Positions 1-8,292 of a stretch of DNA of 64,000 nt are shown here, in pieces. Each line of letters opens with the position of its first letter. Position 1 is the stretch's first letter. The translations under genes and the position numbers were made by a program. Source of the DNA: Streptomyces rubiginosohelvolus (lineage in GTDB: Bacteria; Actinomycetota; Actinomycetes; Streptomycetales; Streptomycetaceae); contig NZ_BMTW01000004.1 of NCBI RefSeq assembly GCF_014649875.1, positions 397,179 through 461,178 of the forward strand. The letters are read 5' to 3'. Under the pieces are notes generated by a model. That model was given only the letters and a program-made list of their open reading frames with translations, searched no databases and was not told the origin of the DNA.

Positions 1-2518
1 TGCTCTCCGGTGGTACGGGCGCGATCCCGGGTCCCGAGGGCTCCGGGAGCCGGGAGTGGGCGCCGGCCAGCATGCCGTTGACCCACAGGGCGGTCTCCGG
101 GGCGAACGGGGCGCCCGCCGGGAGGACCGGGGTGCCCGCCGGGCGGGCGCCGAGGCCCGCCAGGAATCCGGCCAGATAGCGGCGTTCCGCGTCGCTGAGG
201 ACGGGCGGGGCGATCTCCGCGAGCCCCAAGGCGTCCACGAGTTCAGACGTGTGCGCGAGACCTGAGGTGCCCGCGAGACCCGAGGTGTCCGGCAGGCCTT
301 CCGTGGTGACCGCCGGGGCAGCGACCTTCGCCAGCCGGACCGCGCACACCTTCAGCTCCGGCTGGAACGAGATCGGGTCGACCGCGTCGTTCGTCACCGC
401 GTTCACGCCGAGGTACTCGCCGAACAGATCGTTCCAGTGGAACGGCGCGAAGCACTCCCCCGCCGCGACCCGGTCCGTGATCCGCGCCGGGAGCACAGCG
501 CGCCCGCGCCGCGAGGCGACCTCGACGCCGTCGCCCTCGGCCAGTCCCAGAGCGGCCGCGTCATCAGGGTGGATCTCCACGAAGGGAGCCGGGTCCAGCC
601 GGTTCAGTTTGGTGATCTTGGCGGTCTTGGTGAGGGTGTGCCACTGGTGCTGGAGCCGCCCGGTGTTGAGGACGAACGGGAAGTCCTCGTCGGGCATCTC
701 CGCCGGCGGCAGGTGCGGGCGCGCGTGGAAGACGGCCCGGCCGTCCGGCAGGGGGAAGGCGAGCCTCGGGACCGTTCCGTCGGGTCGTACGGTCAGCTCC
801 TGGCTGACGCCGTCGTTGAGGTAGCGCACGGGGTTGCGGGCCGGGCCTTCGACGTCCGCGCTCGGCCACTGGACGGGCGTCCCCCGCAGTCGCTCGTACG
901 TCACACCCCTCAGGTCGTAGCCGGTGCGCGGGTTCCAGGCCCGGGTGATCTCGGCGAAGATCTCCTCGGCGCTCGTGTAGCCGAAGGCGTCCTCGTACCC
1001 CAGGGCGCAGGCGACCTCCGCGATGATCCGCCAGTCCGGCCAGGCCTCCCCGGGCGGGTCGGTGGCGCGGCGGGAGAGGGTGAGGGTGCGCTCCGAGTTG
1101 ATCATCACGCCCTCGGACTCGGCCCAGAGCGCGGCGGGCAGGACGATATCGGCGTACGCGTTGGTCTCGGTGTCGGCGAACACGTCCTGGGTGACGACGA
1201 ATTCGGCGGCCTCCAGGCCCTCGATGACGGTCCGGCGGTTGGCGACCGAGGCGACCGGGTTGGTGCAGATGATCCAGCAGGCCTTGATCTCCCCCTCGGC
1301 CATGCGCCGGAACATGTCCACCGTGCCGCTGCCCGAGCCGTCCGCGCGCAGGGTGCCGGGCGGGACGCCCCACAGCTCCTCGGTGAAGGCGCGGTCCTCG
1401 TCGGACAGGACCGATCGCTGGCCGGGCAGCCCGGGGCCCATGTAGCCCATCTCGCGGCCGCCCATGGCGTTGGGCTGGCCGGTGAGGGAGAACGGGCCGC
1501 TGCCGGGGCGGCAGATCGCGCCGGTCGCCAGGTGCAGGTTGATCAGGGCGTTGGTGTTCCAGGTGCCGTGGGTGGACTGGTTGAGCCCCATCGTCCAGCA
1601 GCTCATCCACTCGCCCGCCTCGCCGATCCAGCGGGCGGCCTGCCGGATGTCGTCCTCCGGGATGCCGGTGATCTCGGCGACCACGGCGGGCGGGTAGTCG
1701 CGGAGGAAGGCGGGCATCTGCTCCCAGCCCTCGGTGTGCTCGGCGATGAACGCGGGGTCGGTGTGCCCGTTCTCGACGAGGAGGTGCAGCAGGCCGTTGA
1801 GGAGGGCCAGGTCGGTACCGGGCCGGATCCGCAGGTACAGGTCCGCCTTGGCGGCGGTGGTGTTGCGCCGGGGGTCGACGACGATCAGCTTCGCGCCCGC
1901 CTTGACGCGCTCCATCATCCGCAGGAAGAGGATCGGGTGGCAGTCGGCCATGTTGGCGCCGGTGACGAGGAAGACGTCGGCGTGGGCGAAGTCCTCGTAC
2001 GAGCCGGGCGGCCCGTCCGCGCCGAGGGACAGCTTGTAGCCGCTGCCCGCGCTCGCCATGCAGAGCCGGGAGTTGGACTCGATGGTGTTGGTCCTCAGGA
2101 ACCCCTTGGCCAGCTTGTTGGCGAGGTACTGCGCCTCCAGCGTCATCTGGCCGGAGACGTAGAGGGCCACCGCGTCCGGGCCGTGGGTGTCCAGCACGGA
2201 CCGCAGCCGGCGCGCCGTCTCCGCGATGGCGGCGTCCCTGCCGAGCGGGGCGGGCTGCTCGCTGCGGTCGGCGCGGGCCAGGGCGGTCGTCAGCCGGCCG
2301 GGCGCGGCGAGGAGGTCCGCGCCGGTCGCGCCCTTGGTGCACAGCCGGCCGGCGTTCGAGGGGTGCTCCTTGTCGCCGGACGCCTTGACGACGGTGCGGC
2401 GGCCGTCGGGGCCGGCGGCGATGTCGAGGACGATCCCGCAGCCGACACCGCAGTACGAGCAGACCGTACGCACCCGGTCGGTGGCGGGGGCGTCCGGCGG
2501 CGGGGTCGGCACGGTCAT
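1..2518 (-). CDS. nasA: Assimilatory nitrate reductase, molybdopterin catalytic part (N-terminal 839 codons, truncated by window edge)
   Basis: Reduces nitrate to nitrite in the cytoplasm for nitrogen assimilation. Seen: an N-terminal iron-sulfur motif CSYCGVGCG with a fourth Cys in GRLCTKGATG (about residues 20-60), then the molybdopterin-binding body (NSRLCMASAGSGYKLSLG, GANMADCHPILFLR, TGQPNAMGGREMGYM), then the C-terminal cofactor-binding domain (LNTGRLQHQWHTLTKT, GECFAPFHWNDLFG). After that domain come a Pro/Ala linker and a segment LWVNGMLAGAHSR that is still open at base 1. Streptomycete nitrate reductases of this kind often continue into a flavodoxin/sulfite-reductase-flavoprotein half, which I infer here. 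The ATG at 2518 directly precedes the iron-sulfur domain and has GAAGGG upstream. It is divergent from the methyltransferase gene. Confidence 0.93.
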   Translation of the reverse strand, partial: MTVPTPPPDAPATDRVRTVCSYCGVGCGIVLDIAAGPDGRRTVVKASGDKEHPSNAGRLCTKGATGADLLAAPGRLTTALARADRSEQPAPLGRDAAIAETARRLRSVLDTHGPDAVALYVSGQMTLEAQYLANKLAKGFLRTNTIESNSRLCMASAGSGYKLSLGADGPPGSYEDFAHADVFLVTGANMADCHPILFLRMMERVKAGAKLIVVDPRRNTTAAKADLYLRIRPGTDLALLNGLLHLLVENGHTDPAFIAEHTEGWEQMPAFLRDYPPAVVAEITGIPEDDIRQAARWIGEAGEWMSCWTMGLNQSTHGTWNTNALINLHLATGAICRPGSGPFSLTGQPNAMGGREMGYMGPGLPGQRSVLSDEDRAFTEELWGVPPGTLRADGSGSGTVDMFRRMAEGEIKACWIICTNPVASVANRRTVIEGLEAAEFVVTQDVFADTETNAYADIVLPAALWAESEGVMINSERTLTLSRRATDPPGEAWPDWRIIAEVACALGYEDAFGYTSAEEIFAEITRAWNPRTGYDLRGVTYERLRGTPVQWPSADVEGPARNPVRYLNDGVSQELTVRPDGTVPRLAFPLPDGRAVFHARPHLPPAEMPDEDFPFVLNTGRLQHQWHTLTKTAKITKLNRLDPAPFVEIHPDDAAALGLAEGDGVEVASRRGRAVLPARITDRVAAGECFAPFHWNDLFGEYLGVNAVTNDAVDPISFQPELKVCAVRLAKVAAPAVTTEGLPDTSGLAGTSGLAHTSELVDALGLAEIAPPVLSDAERRYLAGFLAGLGARPAGTPVLPAGAPFAPETALWVNGMLAGAHSRLPEPSGPGIAPVPPES

Positions 2519-2597
2519 GTGCGGGGCCCTTCGGGGGCGGGCGTTCCCGGAGGGACGCGGGGCGGGCGGCGGTCGCTCCCGAATCTAGGAAAGGCCC

Positions 2598-2647
2598 GTT
2601 ACCCAGGGATGACACCGGGCGAACAACGCCGGTTACGTCGCCTGCAC
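2598..2647. promoter_or_regulatory. Possible GlnR-like boxes upstream of the nitrate reductase
   Basis: Two GTTAC half-sites occur at 2598 and 2632, each followed six bases later by a pentamer ending in AC (ATGAC, TGCAC). GlnR of Streptomyces binds GTnAC-n6-GaAAC arrays and is known to control nitrate assimilation. The fit is partial and the spacing between the two pairs is irregular, so this is a weak candidate. Confidence 0.25.
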
Positions 2648-2657
2648 ACCGGCCGGG

Positions 2658-2788
2658 AACCTCCGGTGAGGCTGCCCGGCAGTGGGCCCCGATGCCGGAA
2701 ACCTCCGGTGAGGCCGCCTGGCAGCGGGCCCCGGCGTCGTCCGGTGATCACGGGGAAGGTCCGGGCAGGACATCGGCCGGTGATCACG
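2658..2788. repeat. Two families of short direct repeats in the divergent nitrate reductase/methyltransferase intergenic region
   Basis: The 428-base gap 2519-2946 has no gene I can support but is repetitive. A 33-base unit beginning AACCTCCGGTGAGG occurs at 2658-2690 and 2700-2732 with three mismatches (period 42). A second unit, CCGGTGATCACG, occurs at 2741-2752 and 2777-2788 (period 36); each copy contains the palindrome TGATCA. Function unknown: regulator-binding arrays or degenerate repeat expansion are both possible. Confidence 0.7.
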
Positions 2789-2946
2789 CGGGAACTTCCC
2801 GGCCGGGGCGGCCGACTACTGGAGAGACACCGGGTGCGGACGACGCCCCGGTGACGGAAGCGGCGGCCGGTGCGAGGGGGACCGCCGCCGGGATGACCGC
2901 CGCAGTACACCCACGGGGCCCCGGGCCCGGGAGGAGACCGCGAGGC

Positions 2947-3687
2947 ATGCACTGGTACGAGGACGACGCGCTCTGGTCGGATTTCGCCGCGACGATGTTC
3001 CCACCGGCACGGGCCGAGTCCGCCGCCGCCCTGGTCGCGTCCTCCCCGCTGCTGGACTTCCCACCGGGCACGAGAGTCCTGGACCTGTGCTGCGGCCCCG
3101 GCCTCTTCGTGGTGCCGCTGGCGGGCCGCGGGTACGAGGTGACGGGCGTCGATCTGTCCCCGTCGATGCTGGACAGCGCCCGTACCGCCTGCGACGCGGC
3201 GGGCGCCGCGGTCCGGCTGGAGCGCGCCGACATGCTCACGTACCGGGAGCCGGGCGCCTTCGACGTGATCCTGAACGTCTTCACGTCGTTCGGCTACTTC
3301 GACGCGGCCGAGGACAACCTCCAGGTGCTGCGCAACGCCCACGAGAGCCTCGCGCCGGGCGGGCAGCTGCTGGTGGACGTGATGGGCAAGGAGGTGCTGG
3401 CGGGCTGGATCGGGCGGCCGAAGGCGGTCGATCTGCCCGACGGTGCCTACGTCGTCCAGCGCGACACCGTGCTCGACAGCTGGCGGCGCCTGCGCACGGA
3501 CTGGACGCTGGTGCGCGGCACGACGGCCCGCACCGCCTCCATCACCTCCTGGCTCTACTCGGCGGCCGAGCTGCACGCCCTCTTCGAGAGCGCGGGCTTC
3601 ACCGACGTGGAGTGCTTCGGCGGGTTCGACGCCTCCGGCTACGACCAGCGCTCGGACCGGCTCATCGTGCGCGGGCGGCGCACGTGA
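2947..3687 (+). CDS. Class I SAM-dependent methyltransferase
   Basis: 246 residues. A Rossmann-type methyltransferase core is clear: motif I VLDLCCGPG (about residues 43-51), the acidic end of strand 2 in VTGVDLSPSMLD, and the strand 4 region FDVILNVFTSFGYF followed by LAPGGQLLVDVMGK. The C-terminal part carries an AELHALFESAGFTDVE segment typical of small-molecule methyltransferases. The ATG at 2947 is chosen because GGAGGAG lies about ten bases upstream; the frame is open further upstream but that part is repetitive. The stop overlaps the GTG of the next gene by four bases, so it is probably translated together with the PLP enzyme, ATP-grasp and transporter genes. Substrate unknown. Confidence 0.85.
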   Translation: MHWYEDDALWSDFAATMFPPARAESAAALVASSPLLDFPPGTRVLDLCCGPGLFVVPLAGRGYEVTGVDLSPSMLDSARTACDAAGAAVRLERADMLTYREPGAFDVILNVFTSFGYFDAAEDNLQVLRNAHESLAPGGQLLVDVMGKEVLAGWIGRPKAVDLPDGAYVVQRDTVLDSWRRLRTDWTLVRGTTARTASITSWLYSAAELHALFESAGFTDVECFGGFDASGYDQRSDRLIVRGRRT

Positions 3688-4832
3688 GGGCGGGGGCGGA
3701 CGCCCGTCCGCGCAGCACCACCACGCCTGCCGCCACCGTGCACGACCACATCACCGACGCGGTGAAGACCCCGGACCTGATCCGGCTGACCGACGACGTC
3801 GTCCTCGCCCGCTTCGAGACGATGAAGGTGTACGCGGCGCTCGGCGCGGTCCGCTCGCTGCTGCGCCGGGGCCGGGTGGTGCCCGGACAGACCCTGGTCG
3901 ACAGCTCCAGCGGCATCTACGCGCTGGCCCTCGCCATGGCCTGCCACCGCTACGGGCTGCGCTGCCACATCGTCGCCTCCACCACCGTGGACGCCACCAT
4001 GCGGGCGCAGTTGGAGATCCTCGGCGCGACGGTCGACGCGATGCCGCCCTCGCAGAGCCTGCGCCTGGACCAGGAGCTGCGCGTACGCCATGTGCGCCGA
4101 CTGCTCGCCGAGCGGCCCGACTTCCACTGGATGCGGCAGTACCACGACGGGGTCCACCACGAGGGCTACCGGGAGTTCGCGGAGCTGCTGTCCGGTGCGT
4201 TGCCGGACGGTCCGCTGACCGTGGTGGGCGCGGTGGGCACGGGTGCGTCGACCGGTGGACTGGCGCGTGCGCTGCGGGAGTCGGGGCGTTCGGTGCGGCT
4301 GGTGGGCATCCAGCCGTTCGGCAGTGTGACCTTCGGGAGCGAGCGCTTCGAGGACCCGGAGGCGATCATCGCGGGTATCGGCAGCTCGATCCCGTTCGGG
4401 AACGTCCGCCACGAGCTGTACGACACCGTGCACTGGCTGGACTTCCGCCATGCGATGGCCGGGGCGGTCGGACTGCTGCGGGAGCACGCGGTGTTCGCGG
4501 GTCTTTCCACCGGGGCGGCCCATCTGACGGCCTCCTGGGAGGCGGCCCGCGACCCCGGACGGCTGCATCTGGTGCTGGGCGCAGACACCGGACACCGTTA
4601 CGCGGAGCGGGTGTTCGCCCGGCACGCCGAAGCCATGGACCCGGCCGGGCTACGGCCCCGCATCATCGCGTCACCGGACGAACTGCGGCCGCCGTGGTCG
4701 GTGATGGAGTGGGCCGGGCGTGCCGCTCCGGAGGCGGCCAGGACCGCCGAGGGCTCCTGGACCTCCGAGGGCGATGTCCCCTCCCCGTCCCCCTCCCCTT
4801 CCTCCGTACCGAGCGTGGAGCTGCTGCCATGA
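3684..4832 (+). CDS. PLP-dependent cysteine synthase-like enzyme (tryptophan synthase beta superfamily)
   Basis: 382 residues from GTG 3684 (GTGA overlap with the methyltransferase stop); GTG 3738 is an alternative start in frame. Fold type II features: ETMKVYAAL supplies the likely Schiff-base Lys (residue 48, aligned by inference to the SVKDR lysine of cysteine synthases), TLVDSSSGIYALALAMA corresponds to the substrate/PLP loop TSGNTGIALA, and GAVGTGASTGGLARAL is the glycine-rich phosphate loop (VGTGGT type). The SVKDR and SGNTG motifs are both altered, so the substrate is unlikely to be plain O-acetylserine. A Ser/Pro-rich tail ends the protein. Its stop overlaps the ATG of the ATP-grasp gene. 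Family members make unusual amino acids such as diaminopropionate; the product here is unknown. Confidence 0.82.
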   Translation: MRAGADARPRSTTTPAATVHDHITDAVKTPDLIRLTDDVVLARFETMKVYAALGAVRSLLRRGRVVPGQTLVDSSSGIYALALAMACHRYGLRCHIVASTTVDATMRAQLEILGATVDAMPPSQSLRLDQELRVRHVRRLLAERPDFHWMRQYHDGVHHEGYREFAELLSGALPDGPLTVVGAVGTGASTGGLARALRESGRSVRLVGIQPFGSVTFGSERFEDPEAIIAGIGSSIPFGNVRHELYDTVHWLDFRHAMAGAVGLLREHAVFAGLSTGAAHLTASWEAARDPGRLHLVLGADTGHRYAERVFARHAEAMDPAGLRPRIIASPDELRPPWSVMEWAGRAAPEAARTAEGSWTSEGDVPSPSPSPSSVPSVELLP

Positions 4833-6052
4833 CGATCGTCGCACTGGAGTCCCTGTCCTTCGGTCTGGGGCGGATGGCGGAGGCCGCTGCGGATGCCGGG
4901 CATCGGCTGTGCCTGCTGACCGGTGACCGTGCGGTCTACCGGCACGAGTTGGCGGTGCTGCCGCCGGACGCGCTGGACGTCGTCGATGTCGACACGTGGG
5001 ACCAGGACGCCGTCCGCCGGGCGCTGGCCGCCATGCCGGACCTGGCCGGGCTGATCAACACGACAGACACCTGGAGCCTGCCGGCCGCCGAACTGGCCCG
5101 CGAACTCGGGCTCCCGGGGCCGCACCCGGAGTCCGTGACGCTGCTGCGGGACAAGCGCCGGGTCCGGGAGACGCTCCACGCGCACGGGCTGAGCCGCAGT
5201 ACGGCCCTAGCTGTCCCGCCGGGTCCCGAAGGCGCCGGGGAGGTGCTGCGGGCAGTGGGGCTGCCCGCGGTCCTGAAGGACTCGGCGGGCACCTCGTCCC
5301 GCCATGTGTGGATCGTGCACGACGAGGAGGCCCTGCACCGGGCCCTGGCGGAGGCGGCCGAACAGCGCCTGACGGGCGCCCTGCTCGCCGAGGGGTTTCT
5401 CGCCGGCCCGCTGTACAGCGCGGAGACCCTCAGCTGGGACGGGACCACCCGGCTGCTCGGGGTGCTGAGCCGCCAGACGTCCCGGGCGGCGGTGGTACGG
5501 GAGGAGGCGGCGGCGTTCCCGGTGGCGTTGCCGGAGGACGAACGGGCCGGGATCGAGGCGTGGGCGGGCCGGGTCCTGGCGGCGGCCGGGCATGAACGGG
5601 GCTTCGCCCATGTGGAGTTCATCCTGACGGCCGACGGGCCCGAACTGGTCGAGGTCAACCGGAGGATCGGCGGCGCGCTGGTCGGCGAGGTGCTGTGCCG
5701 CACGCTGCGGACCAACGTCTACACGGCGATGATGGAGGAGGCGCTGGGCCAGCGCCCAGCGTTGCTGGACGCCCCGCTCGACGCCGAAGGCCCCGCGTAC
5801 GGCTTCGTGTTGGTGTACCCGGAGCGGCCCGGGGTGCTGAAGGGCTGGCTCGGGCTCGACGAACTCGCCGCGTTCCCGGGGTCGGTGGAGTGGTTCCCGG
5901 TACGCGAGCCGGGCGAGAGCGTGGTCCACGTCGGCGACCAGCGGGGCTGTACGGGCATGGTGCTGGCCGAGGGGCGGACGGCGGAGCTGGCCCAGCACCG
6001 GGCGTGGAGCGCGGCCGTCCGGGTCCGCCCGGTCATCGCGGACGAGCCGTGA
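4829..6052 (+). CDS. ATP-grasp ligase
   Basis: 407 residues. An N-terminal pre-ATP-grasp part (INTTDTWSLPAAELARELGLPG) is followed by the ATP-grasp fold: the nucleotide-binding strand LPAVLKDSAGTSSRHVWIV (about residues 145-165), the LLAEGFLAGPLYSAETLSWD strand, and the magnesium-binding HVEFILTADGPELVEVNRRIGG (Glu and Asn/Arg near residue 275). This arrangement matches carboxylate-amine/thiol ligases such as the L-amino-acid ligases. The ATG overlaps the previous stop (ATGA) and the MFS gene starts ten bases after its own stop. Probably joins the amino acid made by the PLP enzyme to another acid or amine; that is inference from position. Confidence 0.85.
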   Translation: MTIVALESLSFGLGRMAEAAADAGHRLCLLTGDRAVYRHELAVLPPDALDVVDVDTWDQDAVRRALAAMPDLAGLINTTDTWSLPAAELARELGLPGPHPESVTLLRDKRRVRETLHAHGLSRSTALAVPPGPEGAGEVLRAVGLPAVLKDSAGTSSRHVWIVHDEEALHRALAEAAEQRLTGALLAEGFLAGPLYSAETLSWDGTTRLLGVLSRQTSRAAVVREEAAAFPVALPEDERAGIEAWAGRVLAAAGHERGFAHVEFILTADGPELVEVNRRIGGALVGEVLCRTLRTNVYTAMMEEALGQRPALLDAPLDAEGPAYGFVLVYPERPGVLKGWLGLDELAAFPGSVEWFPVREPGESVVHVGDQRGCTGMVLAEGRTAELAQHRAWSAAVRVRPVIADEP

Positions 6053-6062
6053 GCCCGGGGCG

Positions 6063-7298
6063 GTGAGGCCGCTGCGCGCGGAGGCGTCCCCCGGGGCCCG
6101 CGTACGGCAGCCTTTCTCCGGTCCTCAACGGTTCCTGCTGGCGGGCTCGTTCCTGATCACGCTGGGCAGCTTCGCCGTGCTGCCCTACATGTCGGTGCTG
6201 CTGCACCAGCGGCTGGGCATCGGCCTCGGCACGGTCGGTCTCGTGCTGGCGGTGGCCTCGCTCATCCAGTTCGCCGGGGGTGCCGTCGCGGGTCCGGTGG
6301 TGGCGCGGATCGGGCTGCGGCGCGCGATGCTGCTGGCGCTGGCGCTGCGTACGGCGGGGTTCGCCGCGTTCGTGCCCGGGCTGACCAGTCCGGTCCTCGC
6401 GGTCGGGGCGCTGCTGCTGGTGTCGGCGGGTGCGGCTCTGTATCTCCCGGCGAACAAGGCGTACTTGGTGGAGGGGGTGCCCGAGGCGGGCCGCCCCCGG
6501 CTGCTGTCGGCGAGCAGTTCGGCGTTCAACGCGGGGATGGCGCTGGGCCCGCCCGCCGCCGCGCCGCTCGTCCTGGGCTCGCCCGGGGTGCTGTTCGCGT
6601 GCGTCGCCGGGCTGTTCGCGCTGATCGGGGCCGGGCACGCGCTGCTGCCGCAGGGTGTGGCGGACCGGCCGTCGGGCGGTGCCGGACCCACCGCCGCAGA
6701 GGCACGGGACACCGGTGAACGAGCCTCCGGACTCTCGCCGTTCCTGGTGACCGTGCTCAGCGTGTACGCCTTCATGTTCTTCCAGCACTACCTGGCGCTC
6801 TACGCGGTCCCCCGGACGTCGGCCGCCTTCTACGGGGCCGTCCTGACGGGGTACGCGGCCCTCCTCGTCGTCGCCCAGCCGCTGCTGGCGGAACGGGTCG
6901 CCGCGCTGAGCTACCCGGCCGCGCTGCGGTGGGGGTTCGGGGCGATGGCGGCGGGGATGGCGGCGATCGGGGCCGGCGGACACGCGGGGATCGCCGTGGG
7001 CGGGGCGCTGCTGTGCCTCGGGGAGATCGTGCTCTTCCTCAAGAACGACCTGGAGGCGTTGGCCCGTTCGGCCGCCGCCCCGGCGAGCGTGTTCGGGCGG
7101 CAGCGGCTGGCGGCGGGCGTCGGTGCGTTCGCCAGTGGGGTGGTGGGCGGTCAGCTGTATGGGGCGGCCGAAACAGCGGGCTCGGCGCGGGGGTTCTGGG
7201 CGGTGGTCTGCCTCCAGTGCCTGTTGCTGCCGTCGGTCTTGCTGCTCCGCCGCCGTACCGCCCGGGGCCGTGCGGGGCCCCGGGCGGAGGGTGCCTGA
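6063..7298 (+). CDS. MFS transporter, likely exporter of the cluster product
   Basis: 411 residues, with about twelve hydrophobic segments starting at FLLAGSFLITLGSFAVLPYMSVLL. The loop between TM2 and TM3 reads GPVVARIGLRRAML, the usual MFS conserved loop, and a hydrophilic stretch (residues about 200-220) separates the two halves. It begins at GTG ten bases after the ATP-grasp stop, so it belongs to the same transcription unit. Small clusters with a PLP enzyme, ATP-grasp ligase and MFS protein often export their product this way; substrate unknown. Its stop lies only six bases from the convergent sigma factor stop. Confidence 0.85.
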   Translation: MRPLRAEASPGARVRQPFSGPQRFLLAGSFLITLGSFAVLPYMSVLLHQRLGIGLGTVGLVLAVASLIQFAGGAVAGPVVARIGLRRAMLLALALRTAGFAAFVPGLTSPVLAVGALLLVSAGAALYLPANKAYLVEGVPEAGRPRLLSASSSAFNAGMALGPPAAAPLVLGSPGVLFACVAGLFALIGAGHALLPQGVADRPSGGAGPTAAEARDTGERASGLSPFLVTVLSVYAFMFFQHYLALYAVPRTSAAFYGAVLTGYAALLVVAQPLLAERVAALSYPAALRWGFGAMAAGMAAIGAGGHAGIAVGGALLCLGEIVLFLKNDLEALARSAAAPASVFGRQRLAAGVGAFASGVVGGQLYGAAETAGSARGFWAVVCLQCLLLPSVLLLRRRTARGRAGPRAEGA

Positions 7299-7304
7299 GC
7301 CGGG

Positions 7305-8114
7305 CTAGCCCGCTCGGACGAGGTCGGCGGGGTCGGCCGGTTCCGCGCGCCACTGTCCGGCGAGTTCGCGGCGGGCGCGCGCCACCCGGGAGCGGACCGT
7401 ACCGATCGGGCAGCCCGCGGCGGCCGCGGCCTCCTCGTAGGACGCGCCCAGCAGTTGGGTGAGCACGAAGGCCTGGCGGCGGGCCGGGTCCAGTCGGCGC
7501 AGGGCGTCCAGCACCGCGGCGGACTCCTCGAACCCGGGCAGATGGCGGGGCTGGGCGCGTTCCGCCGCGGTCTGCCAGTCCGCGGTGTCGGCGGTGCGGG
7601 GGCGCACGGCGGCCGCCCGGTGCCGGTCGATGACGACGCGCCGCGCGATCGACATCAGCCAGGTCCGGGCGCAGGACCGCCCCGCGAACCGGGCCAGTCC
7701 GCTCATCGCCCGCAGGTAGGTCTCCTGGGCCAGGTCGTCGGCGCCCGGGGCGTCGGAGCTCAGGTAGGCGACGAACCGGCGGACGTCCTCGTAGGTCGCC
7801 CGGACGAACCGGTCGGCGGCCTCCTGGTCCCCGCCGCCCGCGGCCAGCGCCCAGTCGGTGATCTGCCCGTCGTTCTGCCGGGCGGCCGGGACCCGGGGGT
7901 GGGGCGGCCGGGCGGCGGACACCCGGAGGACCGGCGGCCGGGAGACGGTGGGCCGGACGGGCGGCGATGCGGCGGCCGACAGTGCGGCGGTCAGGGCCAC
8001 GGCGGGTTGCGCGGCGGCCGGTAGTGCGGCGGCCGACAGTGCGGGGGGCCGGACGGGCGGCGCGGCAGCCGGTGATGCGGCGGCGGCCGGTAGTGCGGGA
8101 GCAGGAAGTGTCAC
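7305..8114 (-). CDS. ECF RNA polymerase sigma factor with a long Ala/Pro-rich N-terminal extension
   Basis: 269 residues from GTG 8114, preceded by AAGGAC. The first 80 or so residues are low-complexity Ala/Pro/Val. The sigma part then begins at ITDWALAAGGGD: region 2 (FVRATYEDVRRFVAYL, DDLAQETYLRAMSGLARF, RTWLMSIARRVVIDRHR) and region 4 (LDALRRLDPARRQAFVLTQLLG, SYEEAAAAAGCPIGTVRSRVARARREL) are both intact. No adjacent anti-sigma factor with a zinc-binding HxxxCxxC motif is seen; the upstream minus-strand gene is a His-rich membrane protein that could sense a signal, which is speculation. An internal start just before the sigma domain cannot be excluded. Confidence 0.88.
   Translation of the reverse strand: MTLPAPALPAAAASPAAAPPVRPPALSAAALPAAAQPAVALTAALSAAASPPVRPTVSRPPVLRVSAARPPHPRVPAARQNDGQITDWALAAGGGDQEAADRFVRATYEDVRRFVAYLSSDAPGADDLAQETYLRAMSGLARFAGRSCARTWLMSIARRVVIDRHRAAAVRPRTADTADWQTAAERAQPRHLPGFEESAAVLDALRRLDPARRQAFVLTQLLGASYEEAAAAAGCPIGTVRSRVARARRELAGQWRAEPADPADLVRAG
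7971..8098. repeat. Short repeats encoding the Ala/Pro tail of the sigma factor
   Basis: Four copies of GGCGGCCG(AC or GT)AGTGCGG are found at 7971-7987, 8013-8029, 8028-8044 and 8082-8098. On the coding (minus) strand they spell Ala/Leu/Ser/Pro-rich peptide. Slippage at such repeats could change the length of the N-terminal tail between strains. Confidence 0.7.
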
Positions 8115-8225
8115 AGCAGTCCTTCGCGTCCTTGCGGAGCCGCGGCAGCGGTCGCCCGGCTCCGGTGACCGGTTCCGTTCCGGACGCGCCGCTGGGGGCG
8201 GGCCCGGGGAACCGGTATGCCTGTC

Positions 8226-8253
8226 ACGGGTGTGCGCGCGGGCGCACACCCGT
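8226..8253 (-). terminator. Hairpin between the membrane protein gene and the sigma factor gene
   Basis: An 11-base perfect stem (8226-8236 with 8243-8253) closes a six-base loop. It follows the stop of the minus-strand membrane protein gene at 8293 and precedes the sigma factor start, so it may terminate or attenuate read-through. No T-run is present, as is usual in streptomycetes. Confidence 0.5.
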
Positions 8254-8292
8254 ACCGCCTCCGGCGCACAGAGGCCGGAGGGCGGATGGAGG

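Noticed and set aside
437..2854. Plus-strand frame opposite the nitrate reductase
   Set aside because: Low-complexity product antisense to a well-motifed gene.
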